Part shown: positions 1-5,756 of the stretch, piece after piece | Layout: every line of letters begins with the position of its first letter | How positions within the stretch are numbered: position 1 is the stretch's first letter | Source of the DNA: Deltaproteobacteria bacterium | GTDB lineage: Bacteria; Myxococcota; UBA727; JABDBI01 | Direction of reading: 5' to 3' | Length of the DNA: 7,302 nt | Assembly (NCBI GenBank): GCA_016764955.1 | Contig: JAESQZ010000125.1 | Span: 1-7,302 of the forward strand | Program-made: the position numbers and the translations under genes | Notes under the pieces: model-generated | What the model was told of the DNA's origin: nothing | What the model saw: only the letters and a program-made list of their open reading frames with translations | The model's database searches: none

Positions 1-45
1 TCAGTGATTCGACAGTACATTGAAAACCAGAAAACCCCTGAATGA
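1..45 (+). CDS. C-terminal tail of probable type II antitoxin (partial)
   Basis: The reading frame enters from the left edge and ends at TGA (43-45), giving a 14-residue tail SVIRQYIENQKTPE. The helical, charged tail directly upstream of a RelE/ParE-type toxin frame on the same strand is what an antitoxin end would look like in a two-gene toxin-antitoxin operon, where the antitoxin normally comes first. The stop overlaps an ATG at 42-44 (ATGA), the usual arrangement for translational coupling to a following gene. The N-terminal DNA-binding part lies outside the window, so the family cannot be named. The identification rests on context more than on the residues themselves. Confidence 0.45.
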   Translation, partial: SVIRQYIENQKTPE

Positions 46-50
46 TGCCT

Positions 51-94
51 TATATCCTCGTCATGAATGACGGGGTTTTACGGCATGTAGGATA
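51..94. repeat. Palindromic element between antitoxin and toxin
   Basis: An inner hairpin at 56-75 has stem CCTCGTCA / TGACGGGG (8 pairs, one T-G wobble) and loop TGAA. It lies inside an outer inverted pair, TATCCT (53-58) and AGGATA (89-94). The element sits exactly between the ATG at 42 that overlaps the antitoxin stop and the start of recognisable toxin homology at codon 91. It contains stop codons in the toxin frame (64-66, 88-90). It may be an inserted repeat that separated the toxin from its start, or a regulatory hairpin. Insertion is an inference from position and symmetry. Confidence 0.5.
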
Positions 95-345
95 AAGTCT
101 CCTTAACCAAGCAGGCAGCAAAGCAACTTGAAAAACTTCCTAAAAAGATTCAAAAAGCGCTAGCCATTGCAATCGATGATTTGACACGAGGCTTAAATCA
201 TAATTGCAAAAAACTGGTTGGCCTTCAAAATACCTATAGATTACGAGCCGGAGACTATCAAATTGTTTTCCAGGTTCAACATGGACAATTGTTTATTATT
301 GTAATTCGGATTGCACATCGCCGAGATGTTTATCGACAGAAGTAA
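85..345 (+). pseudogene. RelE/ParE-family toxin, start region broken
   Basis: The frame from 91 to the TAA at 343-345 encodes 84 residues with the layout of the RelE/ParE toxin fold (mRNA-cleaving or gyrase-acting toxins of type II toxin-antitoxin pairs). A first strand (KVSLT) is followed by an amphipathic helix pair with the LTKQAAKQLEKLPKKIQKAL pattern. Next come the YRLRAGDYQIVFQ strand pair and a C-terminal strand IIVIRIAHRRDVYR. The family is clear, but the start is not. The only nearby in-frame ATG (85-87) is followed at once by TAG (88-90). The ATG at 42-44, coupled to the antitoxin stop, is in another frame and ends at TAA (93-95). No GTG or TTG start precedes the first strand in frame. 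I infer that the toxin is inactivated, either by a palindromic insertion or by a nonsense change, while the rest of the frame is still open. Expression by TAG readthrough is possible but unsupported. The frame ends just before the tail of a converging gene remnant. Confidence 0.65.
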
Positions 346-358
346 CGCCTAAGTTTTG

Positions 359-628
359 TCAATCCAAATAAACCGAGAGAGCACCGCAAGCTTTTTCATA
401 TTTTTTAAGTTCAGGAGGCACCGATATAAATCCAGCATTATACAAGCCTTCTTGGATAAACATTGATATCCAGCAATGGCCAAAGGTCGATGGATGCGTA
501 TCATCAAAAAGGAAACTATTTCGAAGATCAGGGCAAATTTCTTTTTGACGATTTTTAACGTCTAGATTCCACCCTCCTGGGAAGCAAGGCTTTTTCCTAA
601 ATGTGGCATTATAATTATAGCTACCCAC
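359..628 (-). pseudogene. C-terminal remnant of an SGNH/GDSL esterase or lipase
   Basis: The open stretch encodes about 89 residues. The diagnostic part is FLFDDTHPSTFGHCWISMFI (about residues 39-58), which matches block V of SGNH/GDSL hydrolases (D-x-x-H-P-T/S...GH). That block supplies the catalytic Asp and His of secreted esterases, lipases and haemolysin-like phospholipases. The preceding NATFRKKPCFPGGW and C-P-D segments resemble the cysteine-bearing region before block V in those enzymes. Full-length members are several hundred residues and carry the nucleophile motif GDS near the N-terminus. Here only the last portion is present. The nominal GTG start has an in-frame TGA (635-637 on the plus strand) two codons upstream and no evident ribosome binding site. 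The next upstream gene on this strand ends at 665, so there is no room for the missing part. I read this as a decayed or truncated gene, not a functional enzyme. Confidence 0.6.
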
Positions 629-664
629 GTATTTTCATCAAAAAATTTCAGCAGTTAGTAGAAT

Positions 665-886
665 TTATGAGTCGGTTCGCGTAGCAAGAAGTTTAAGTGC
701 TTCTTCTTTGTTTTCAAAGAGCACCTGAACACGCACCCCACCTAAACCTATGTTGAGAAACGGCTACTGACCACCTGCATCGTCTGCTTGCACGATAGCC
801 TGAATTCCATTGTACTCAAGAAAGCCTTTTATAACTTCAGCTTCAATGCGATTTAAACAGGTCTCAATTGTAATCCAGTTGTCCAT
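665..886 (-). pseudogene. DUF2007-like small protein with internal TAG
   Basis: Starting at ATG (886-884), the frame runs 73 codons to TAA (667-665), interrupted once by TAG at codon 41 (766-764). The translation begins MDNWITIETCLNRIEAEVIK and continues with GFLEYNGIQAIVQADDAGGQ, then TAG, then PFLNIGLGGVRVQV and a final helix KEEALKLLATR. This matches the DUF2007 layout (putative prokaryotic signal-transducing protein, about 65-70 residues). That layout is a helix that scans for L/V/I positions, an 'A-x-V-x-x-DDAGG-x-YP' turn, a GVRV strand, and an 'EEDxERALxLL' helix. The biochemical role of the family is not established. Conservation on both sides of the TAG suggests either a very recent nonsense mutation, readthrough, or a sequencing error. 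The start codon lies two bases after the encoded CCA of tRNA-Ala, so any transcript must be shared with the tRNA. There is no room for a normal ribosome binding site outside the tRNA. Confidence 0.6.
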
Positions 887-888
887 TT

Positions 889-964
<76 letters not shown>

Positions 965-1065
965 ACGAAGTCCTCCACTTAATCAATATTGTGCTAGGTG
1001 TAAAGGGGCTTTGAATAGGCTTGACTCTAACCCTTAATACAGCTACGCCATACGCACTATTTACA
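965..1065. promoter_or_regulatory. Divergent intergenic region: tRNA-Ala / hemC
   Basis: About 100 bases separate the 5' end of the tRNA gene from the hemC start, and promoters for both directions must lie here or just beyond. Toward the tRNA, the minus strand has TTTACA (1004-999), a plausible -35 box, with an AT-rich run (TATTGATTAA) closer to the gene. Toward hemC, candidate -35 boxes are TTGAAT (1011-1016) and TTGACT (1021-1026), but no convincing -10 box at proper spacing follows either. I see no riboswitch-like structure and no strong ribosome binding site ahead of the hemC ATG. Assignments are tentative. Confidence 0.3.
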
Positions 1066-1989
1066 ATGACCTATGCCAAAAAGACTGTCAAAATCGGAGC
1101 CCGGGGCTCAAAACTTTCACTTGCCCAAGTTGAAACAATTAAAGCTGCCCTTAAAGCAGCTTGGCCTGAAGCCCAATTTGAAACCAAAATTATTAAAACA
1201 GCTGGCGACAAAGATCAAAAAACACCCCTACCCGAAATTGGTGGCAAAGGTCTCTTTACGGCTGAACTTGAAGAAGCACTCCAAACTGGCAAAATCGACC
1301 TTGCCGTGCACTGTCAAAAAGACTTACCCATCCAAGACGCGAAAGGCTTGTGCCTGGGTGCGATTTTCAAGCGTGATGCCGTCGAAGATGCTTTTATTAG
1401 CCACCAAAAATACCAACTCGAGACGCTCCCCAAAAACGCGAAAATAGGCACCAGTTCTACACGCCGAAAAGCTCAACTATTGGTTATGCGCCCTGATTTA
1501 GAAGTTTTGTCTATCAGAGGCAACGTCGATACGCGCCTTAAAAAAGCTGGAAATCTAGATGGTATTATTTTGGCTTACGCGGGCCTAGAACGCCTCGGAC
1601 TGGATGCCAGCCTTCGCTGGCATGACAAAATAAAGCGTATTTCTAAAGATGTGATGTTGCCTGCACCTGCGCAGGGCGCACTCGCGATTCAGTGTCGCCA
1701 AGAACAAGACTGGCTTGATTTCTTAAAGCCTATTCACGACTCTCAAACAGCTGACTGCACACTTGCTGAGAGATCTTTTTTGGAAGGCCTAGGTGGTGGT
1801 TGTTCGTTGCCTATTTCTGCGTTGGCAAGTTTCCAAAACGGCCTAATTAAACTCGAGGGCCAAGTCTTAAACCCAGATGGCTCTAAGCAAATCAGAGAGA
1901 GTATCACAGGTGAAAACCCACGTGAACTAGGATTAGAACTCGCTAGGCGCTGCATCAAGAAAGGCGCCAATGAGCTCATTGGCGGGTAA
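1066..1989 (+). CDS. hemC: Hydroxymethylbilane synthase (porphobilinogen deaminase)
   Basis: HemC joins four porphobilinogen units head to tail into hydroxymethylbilane in the cytoplasm, using a covalently bound dipyrromethane cofactor. The 307-residue product has the family length (about 310). Domain 1 opens with KIGARGSKLSLAQ (residues 9-21), followed by IKTAGDK and GGKGLFTAELEEAL (59-72). The catalytic Asp is D86 in HCQKDLP. GTSSTRRKAQ (128-137) and RGNVDTRL (151-158) supply substrate-phosphate-binding arginines. LPAPAQGALAIQCR (198-211) is the hinge-side signature. The cofactor-bearing cysteine is C246 in GLGGGCSLPI. I chose ATG 1066 because homology starts a few residues later. A TTG at 1021 would add 15 residues without family character. 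The family's usual HS-[LM]-KD is HCQKD here, an uncommon change at two positions beside the catalytic Lys-Asp. The gene is first in the heme operon and its end overlaps hemD by 20 bases. Confidence 0.97.
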   Translation: MTYAKKTVKIGARGSKLSLAQVETIKAALKAAWPEAQFETKIIKTAGDKDQKTPLPEIGGKGLFTAELEEALQTGKIDLAVHCQKDLPIQDAKGLCLGAIFKRDAVEDAFISHQKYQLETLPKNAKIGTSSTRRKAQLLVMRPDLEVLSIRGNVDTRLKKAGNLDGIILAYAGLERLGLDASLRWHDKIKRISKDVMLPAPAQGALAIQCRQEQDWLDFLKPIHDSQTADCTLAERSFLEGLGGGCSLPISALASFQNGLIKLEGQVLNPDGSKQIRESITGENPRELGLELARRCIKKGANELIGG

Positions 1990-2782
1990 AAAAATACTCG
2001 TTACTCGAGCAGTTGCTCAAAGCGAAGAATTAGTTTCTATGCTCGAGAGTAAAAAAGCTGTGCCGTTATTATTTCCATGTTTGGAGATTAAATTCGAAAA
2101 ACTGCCCGAGTTAGATTTGAGTGCTTTTGATTGGGTAGTTTTTACGAGTAATAATGGCATCCAAGCGCTTTCAAAATTCCGATTTCCGGAGGCGCTGAAA
2201 ATGGCGACACTTAAAAACTCTACCAATTTATCCACGAAGTGGATGCCAAATATAGCCCCGGGCGATAGCCCGGGGGAAGGGCGCGAAACAACCTCCTTCA
2301 GTACCGAAGGTACGAGTAAAATTGATTACTCAACCGACCCTTCGGGTCTTTATTCACATGTCCGCTTAGCGGACAAAGCCAGTTCTAAAGCCCTGGCAAA
2401 ACAATTTGAAAACCTACCGCCACAAAAAATTTTATTACCCCAAGGCAATTTGGCTGATGATTTTTTAAAAAATGCTCTCGAAAAAAGTGGCCACAAAGTC
2501 ACGAGAATTACTACCTATCGAACTGAAATAGGCTCCGGCGGTATTAATCTAAACGAGTATAAACTCGATGCTATTACGTTCACGAGCCCTTCTGCAGCCC
2601 GAAATTTCTTAACGCGTCTTGCCCCTCTCCACTTGGTGGAGAGGGGTTGGGGTGAGGTTATTGCCTGCATCGGCACAACCACTTATAAAGCCGTTCAAGA
2701 ACTTAAGTTTCAAAATATTATTTGCGCCAAAGAGCATAGCTTAAATGGCTTAGTCCAAATCCTTGAGGAATATTTTTCATGA
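1970..2782 (+). CDS. hemD: Uroporphyrinogen-III synthase with palindromic-repeat insertions
   Basis: HemD closes hydroxymethylbilane to uroporphyrinogen III with inversion of ring D. The family is weakly conserved, but several marks are clear in this 270-residue product. They are KKILVTRA at the start (7-14), DWVVFTSNNGIQAL (54-67), KILLPQGN (153-160), YRTE (183-186), DAITFTSPSAARNFL (200-214) and IACIGTTTYKAV (231-242). Position in the operon agrees. Residues about 82-137 do not resemble HemD. They are encoded by a run of five short perfect hairpins (2230-2375) and fill the place where the first-domain VG-x-x-TA segment would be expected. A second repeat adds residues about 218-228. Whether the enzyme still works cannot be told from sequence, though the open frame and intact second domain suggest selection for function. 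The start ATG lies inside hemC, preceded by AAGAAAGG. The stop overlaps the hemB start as ATGA. Confidence 0.9.
   Translation: MSSLAGKKILVTRAVAQSEELVSMLESKKAVPLLFPCLEIKFEKLPELDLSAFDWVVFTSNNGIQALSKFRFPEALKMATLKNSTNLSTKWMPNIAPGDSPGEGRETTSFSTEGTSKIDYSTDPSGLYSHVRLADKASSKALAKQFENLPPQKILLPQGNLADDFLKNALEKSGHKVTRITTYRTEIGSGGINLNEYKLDAITFTSPSAARNFLTRLAPLHLVERGWGEVIACIGTTTYKAVQELKFQNIICAKEHSLNGLVQILEEYFS
2230..2375. repeat. Run of five short perfect hairpins inside hemD
   Basis: Five perfect inverted repeats with tiny loops follow each other. They are ATCCAC-GAA-GTGGAT (2230-2244), CCCCGGGC-GATA-GCCCGGGG (2256-2275), GTACC-GAA-GGTAC (2301-2313), GACCC-TTC-GGGTC (2336-2348) and TGTCCGC-TTA-GCGGACA (2359-2375). 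Spacers are 11, 25, 22 and 10 bases. The stems differ in sequence, so they are not copies of one unit, yet size and loop length are alike. All are read in frame as HemD residues about 87-136, a segment unlike the HemD family. They could be fragments of mobile palindromic elements, or structured RNA within the message. Confidence 0.8.
2622..2656. repeat. Dispersed-type palindromic repeat inside hemD
   Basis: An 11-bp perfect stem CCCCTCTCCAC / GTGGAGAGGGG with loop TTG (2622-2646) is followed by TTGGGGTGAG. It is translated in frame as APLHLVERGWGEV. Short repeats of this shape, read as 'SPL...ERGWGE' peptides, are familiar from many bacterial genomes as interspersed elements. Recognition here is from memory of the pattern and needs a genome-wide copy count. 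It lies between the SPSAARNFLTRL helix and the IACIGTTT strand of HemD, so it adds a loop in the second domain. Confidence 0.7.
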
Positions 2783-3765
2783 GTACTTTTCCTGCTTACC
2801 CAACAAGTCGCCCAAGAAGACTTCGAACCAACCAAAACATCCGTGCACTCCTTCAAGAAACACGCCTGTCTATAAGCGACTTAATTTGCCCAATATTTGT
2901 CAGACATGACTCAGAAAAAAGGCCTGTCCAATCAATGCCAGGTCAGTATCAACACACGCTTCAAAGCATCGTCGATGAAGTCAAGAAAGTCGAGCAGCTT
3001 GGGCTAAAAGCCATTATGCTCTTTGGGATTCCAGAAAAAAAAGATCCTGAAGGCAGTGATAATTTAAGCCCAAATGGCATTGCTACCAAGGCAATCCAGA
3101 TAATCAAAAAAACTTGTCCAGATTTATTGGTAATTTCTGATCTATGTTTATGCGATTACTCTGACCACGGCCATTGCTGTATCATTGACCCAGCCAATAA
3201 AACCTATCTAAACGAACCCACATTAGAATATTTGGCTAAAGCTGCCGTCATTCATGCTCAAGCAGGCGCAGATATGCTTGCACCCTCAGGTATGATGGAT
3301 GGTACAGTCAAAGCCATCCGTCATAGGCTCGATGAAACAGGTTTCACTAATACTTCAATCATGTGTCACTCATCCAAGTATGCGAGTGTACTCTATGGGC
3401 CTTTTCGAGAAGCAGCCGAATGCACCATTCAATTTGGCGATCGCAAAACTTACCAAATAGACCCACCCAATGCCCGCGAAGCGCTCAAAGAAATGCATAT
3501 CGATATTGCCGAAGGGGCTGATATTTTAATGGTCAAACCTGCTTCTTTTTATCTCGACATTATTCGTCAAGCTCATGACAATTTTGAGACACCAATTGCT
3601 GCTTACCAAGTCAGCGGCGAATACTCGATGATTCACGCAGCTGCTGATAAAGGCTGGCTTGACTTGAAATCAACGACCTTAGAAAGCCTCATGGCCATTA
3701 AACGTGCTGGTGCACAAAATATCGTTACTTACTTTGCGAAAGAAGCAGCCCAATGGATTTCCTAA
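2779..3765 (+). CDS. hemB: Delta-aminolevulinic acid dehydratase (porphobilinogen synthase)
   Basis: HemB condenses two 5-aminolevulinate molecules into porphobilinogen in the cytoplasm, usually as an octamer. The 328-residue product matches the family length (about 325-335) from end to end. The zinc site is DLCLCDYSDHGHC, with C123, C125 and C133, so this is the zinc-dependent type rather than the Asp-rich magnesium type. The two Schiff-base lysines are K200 in CHSSKYASVLYGPFR and K253 in ILMVKPASFYLDI. Other signatures are PIFVRHD (38-44), LFGIPEKKD (81-89), DMLAPSGMMDG (165-175) and AAYQVSGEYSM (274-284). The start ATG overlaps the hemD stop (ATGA), which implies translational coupling, and its end overlaps hemE by 13 bases. 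I see nothing unusual in the sequence. Confidence 0.98.
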   Translation: MSTFPAYPTSRPRRLRTNQNIRALLQETRLSISDLICPIFVRHDSEKRPVQSMPGQYQHTLQSIVDEVKKVEQLGLKAIMLFGIPEKKDPEGSDNLSPNGIATKAIQIIKKTCPDLLVISDLCLCDYSDHGHCCIIDPANKTYLNEPTLEYLAKAAVIHAQAGADMLAPSGMMDGTVKAIRHRLDETGFTNTSIMCHSSKYASVLYGPFREAAECTIQFGDRKTYQIDPPNAREALKEMHIDIAEGADILMVKPASFYLDIIRQAHDNFETPIAAYQVSGEYSMIHAAADKGWLDLKSTTLESLMAIKRAGAQNIVTYFAKEAAQWIS

Positions 3766-4808
3766 ACGCCTTACAAAACAAAGCAACTTCCAAAACACCC
3801 ATTTGGCTCATGCGCCAAGCCGGGCGTTATATGGCTTGCTATCGTGAATTACGCGCTAAGCACAGCCTATTAGAACTCGTCAAAACGCCTGAACTTGCCT
3901 GCGAGATCACACTTCAACCCATCAAAGCTTTTAATTTAGATGCCGCGATTATTTTTTCAGATATTTTGCCTATTTTAGAAACTCTAGGCCTCAAACTCGA
4001 GTTTATTAAAGGCGAAGGCCCCGCTTTACACGACCCAATTCGCTCAGCAAACCAAGTCGAGCAACTCGACTTACGCCCACTCGAAGAGACTATCGGATTT
4101 ACTCTAGAAGCTATTAAGCTAGTCAAACCCGAGCTCAAAGTGCCCCTGATTGGTTTTTCAGGCTCGCCATTTACGCTTGCTTGCTACGCGATCGAAGGCG
4201 GCGGTAGCAAAGATCATCGCCTAGCCAAGACTTTCATGTATGAGCATCCAGATGCCTGGCACAAACTCATGGACATACTCGCAACGCTCATCGGCAAATA
4301 TTTACGCCTACAAGCTGAAGCCGGCGCCGATGTTTTGCAAATCTTTGACAGCTGGGCAGGATCACTCGGCCCCCAAGACTACAAACGATTCGTATTTCCC
4401 CACACCCAAAAAGTCATTCAGATGCTCGGCAGTGACTTCCCCCCTTTAAAAAAGGGGGGCCAGGGGGGATTTTCGCGACCACCAATCATCTATTTCTCCA
4501 CTGGCACCAGTGCTTATTTAGACATTATCTCTAAACTTGATGCAGACGCCTTTAGCATCGATTGGCGTGTTTCACTCAAACAAGCGGCTCAAGTTTTTCA
4601 AAAACCTATCCAGGGCAACCTAGACCCAATCGCTCTTTTAGCTCCCTGGCCTGAACTCAAACATCAGGTTGATTTAATTTTAGAGCAAGCTCCGAAGACT
4701 GGTTTTGTGTTTAATTTAGGTCACGGCATTTTGCAGTTTACACCAGAAGATAACGTTAAGAGACTGACCGATTACCTAACCTCTCTTTCAAACCGCGTCA
4801 TAGTCTGA
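3753..4808 (+). CDS. hemE: Uroporphyrinogen decarboxylase
   Basis: HemE removes the four acetate carboxyls of uroporphyrinogen III to give coproporphyrinogen III; it is a cytosolic TIM-barrel dimer. The 351-residue product has the family length (about 340-355). The first signature PIWLMRQAGRY is at 16-26 and the second, GFSGSPFTLACYAIEGGGSK, at 134-153. Substrate-contacting residues include R21, D70 in IIFSDILP, Y145, S200 in FDSWAGSL and H324 in NLGHGI. Residues about 229-241 (FPPLKKGGQGGFS) are encoded by a palindromic repeat and sit between the helix VIQMLGS and the strand PIIYFST, a likely surface loop, so activity may be kept. The start lies within the last codons of hemB, and homology begins at once, so no upstream start is needed. 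The 3' end overlaps the converging membrane-protein gene by 21 bases. Confidence 0.97.
   Translation: MDFLNALQNKATSKTPIWLMRQAGRYMACYRELRAKHSLLELVKTPELACEITLQPIKAFNLDAAIIFSDILPILETLGLKLEFIKGEGPALHDPIRSANQVEQLDLRPLEETIGFTLEAIKLVKPELKVPLIGFSGSPFTLACYAIEGGGSKDHRLAKTFMYEHPDAWHKLMDILATLIGKYLRLQAEAGADVLQIFDSWAGSLGPQDYKRFVFPHTQKVIQMLGSDFPPLKKGGQGGFSRPPIIYFSTGTSAYLDIISKLDADAFSIDWRVSLKQAAQVFQKPIQGNLDPIALLAPWPELKHQVDLILEQAPKTGFVFNLGHGILQFTPEDNVKRLTDYLTSLSNRVIV
4439..4474. repeat. Palindromic repeat inside hemE (PPLKKGGQGGF type)
   Basis: A 9-bp perfect stem CCCCCCTTT / AAAGGGGGG with loop AAA (4439-4459) is followed by CCAGGGGGGATTTT. It is read in frame as PPLKKGGQGGFS, a peptide pattern I recognise as the translation of a common interspersed palindromic repeat seen in many bacterial proteins. 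The homopolymer C and G tracts are also unusual compared with the surrounding coding sequence. Copy number in this genome is unknown from this window. Confidence 0.75.
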
Positions 4809-5351
4809 ATTTGGAAACGTCAACCGATGCGCAGCCGCCACAAAGCCGCCCCGAATCAAAAACAACACAAGCGATGTAACCGAGCTTGCAAAACTGTAAC
4901 CTACTGCACGGGCTAAGTCTTCAGGTAGCGCCACATGATCTTTCAAATTATTTTGAGCCGCCCGATCATGAAGTGTCGCCACAATAAACGCTGCCAAGCC
5001 AACCCCGTTTAAGATCAAAGCATTCCAACGACGATACATTCGAGAATTTCGCTTATCATCTATTTCACACGGGAAAGCCAACAAGGTAATCAATTCCAGT
5101 GCAGCTCCTGTTACCTGCAAGGCAGCTGCAACTTTTAGCTTCTTTTCACTTTTAGATGTATTGGTAATGTTTTGCTTGGCTCGCACAGAGTGGTAAGCGG
5201 ACTTAAACCCTGTAGCAATTAAGCTCGGCCCTCCAATAATCATTCCAACAACACCAAGTGCGCGTGCGCAATCAGCACAGTTTGATTGTGCTTGATTTGA
5301 TACAACAATCGCCAAAATCATGAAAAGCAAAATGCCCTTCGCTCTATTCAT
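4788..5351 (-). CDS. Unrecognised signal-peptide-bearing multi-span membrane protein
   Basis: I do not recognise this 187-residue protein. It begins with a short basic N-region and a hydrophobic core (residues 5-19), ending near SNQAQS, which looks like a signal peptide cleaved before NCADC. About four further hydrophobic segments follow at 31-48, 73-93, 110-126 and 147-167, so the product probably sits in the inner membrane. A CADC pair (25-28) and one more cysteine (C95) could form disulfides or bind a metal if exposed to the periplasm; this is inference. No catalytic motif is visible. The last seven codons are antisense to the end of hemE. The gene follows the coiled-coil gene on the same strand after a 60-base gap, so the two may share a transcript. 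No strong ribosome binding site precedes ATG 5351. Confidence 0.75.
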   Translation of the reverse strand: MNRAKGILLFMILAIVVSNQAQSNCADCARALGVVGMIIGGPSLIATGFKSAYHSVRAKQNITNTSKSEKKLKVAAALQVTGAALELITLLAFPCEIDDKRNSRMYRRWNALILNGVGLAAFIVATLHDRAAQNNLKDHVALPEDLARAVGYSFASSVTSLVLFLIRGGFVAAAHRLTFPNSDYDAV

Positions 5352-5411
5352 GAAAAATGGCTTAACACTGATAGCTATTTGACTCTAGACAGTCAGCCAA
5401 AGGCTAGGACA

Positions 5412-5756
5412 TTATTCGATGGCACCTACCACACGTAGACCGTGGGCTGTTTCTTTCAAATCTTCCTCAAGATAATGAAGTTGTTTTTGCAGCTTGGCTA
5501 TCTTACCGCCCTGTTCTTTATACTTGGCTTCGTGTTTAAGAATATCTGAGCGCATGTCTTTACTCGGGCCACCATGTTTGCCTTTTTTATCTTTTGGTTT
5601 CGCTTGACTGTGCTTCTCAGAGTTGATCAATGCTTCCAACTTTCTTTGAGAAGCATTGAGTTGGTTAAACTCATTTCTCTTGGTATTCACTTCTTGGTTT
5701 AGCTGCTCGTACTTGGCTTTCAGCTCAACAGTAAAGTCGTCATTTTTATCGCTCAT
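5412..5756 (-). CDS. Unrecognised small charged coiled-coil protein
   Basis: The product has 114 residues and no family I can name. It starts acidic (MSDKNDDF) and contains two heptad-like helices, about 8-46 (VELKAKYEQLNQEVNTKRNE onward) and 68-104 (MRSDILKHEAKYKEQGGKIA onward). A strongly basic, glycine-containing linker, KPKDKKGKHGGPSKD (about 53-67), separates them, suggesting an antiparallel hairpin of coils. There is no signal peptide, membrane segment or cysteine, so it is probably cytosolic. The start is well supported: AGAGGTG lies about five bases ahead of the ATG on the minus strand (plus-strand complement at 5761-5767). It is divergent from the sugar transporter gene and upstream of the membrane-protein gene on the same strand. 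A structural or nucleic-acid-associated role is possible but not shown. Confidence 0.75.
   Translation of the reverse strand: MSDKNDDFTVELKAKYEQLNQEVNTKRNEFNQLNASQRKLEALINSEKHSQAKPKDKKGKHGGPSKDMRSDILKHEAKYKEQGGKIAKLQKQLHYLEEDLKETAHGLRVVGAIE

Noticed and set aside
764..766. Internal TAG of the DUF2007-like frame as a pyrrolysine codon
   Set aside because: There is no sign of pyrrolysine machinery in the window, the family has no known pyrrolysine, and tyrosine or simple decay fits better.
1021..1065. TTG start that would extend HemC by 15 residues
   Set aside because: The added residues have no family resemblance, and the ATG at 1066 places homology at the normal distance from the start.
1073..1447. 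Long lysine- and leucine-rich open frame within hemC, and similar open frames on the other strand or in other frames (1743-1979, 2017-2235, 3914-4138, 4240-4449, 6577-6765, 7030-7218)
   Set aside because: They are shadows of clear hemC, hemD, hemE and transporter coding sequence, with low-complexity translations and no domain or ribosome binding site.
2230..2375. The hemD hairpin run as a CRISPR array
   Set aside because: The stems differ from one another and the spacers are uneven and short. There is no repeated unit.
4439..4474. The GC-rich hairpin in hemE as an internal transcription terminator
   Set aside because: It is followed by GC-rich coding sequence rather than a sustained T tract, and the open frame continues through it with conserved HemE sequence on both sides.
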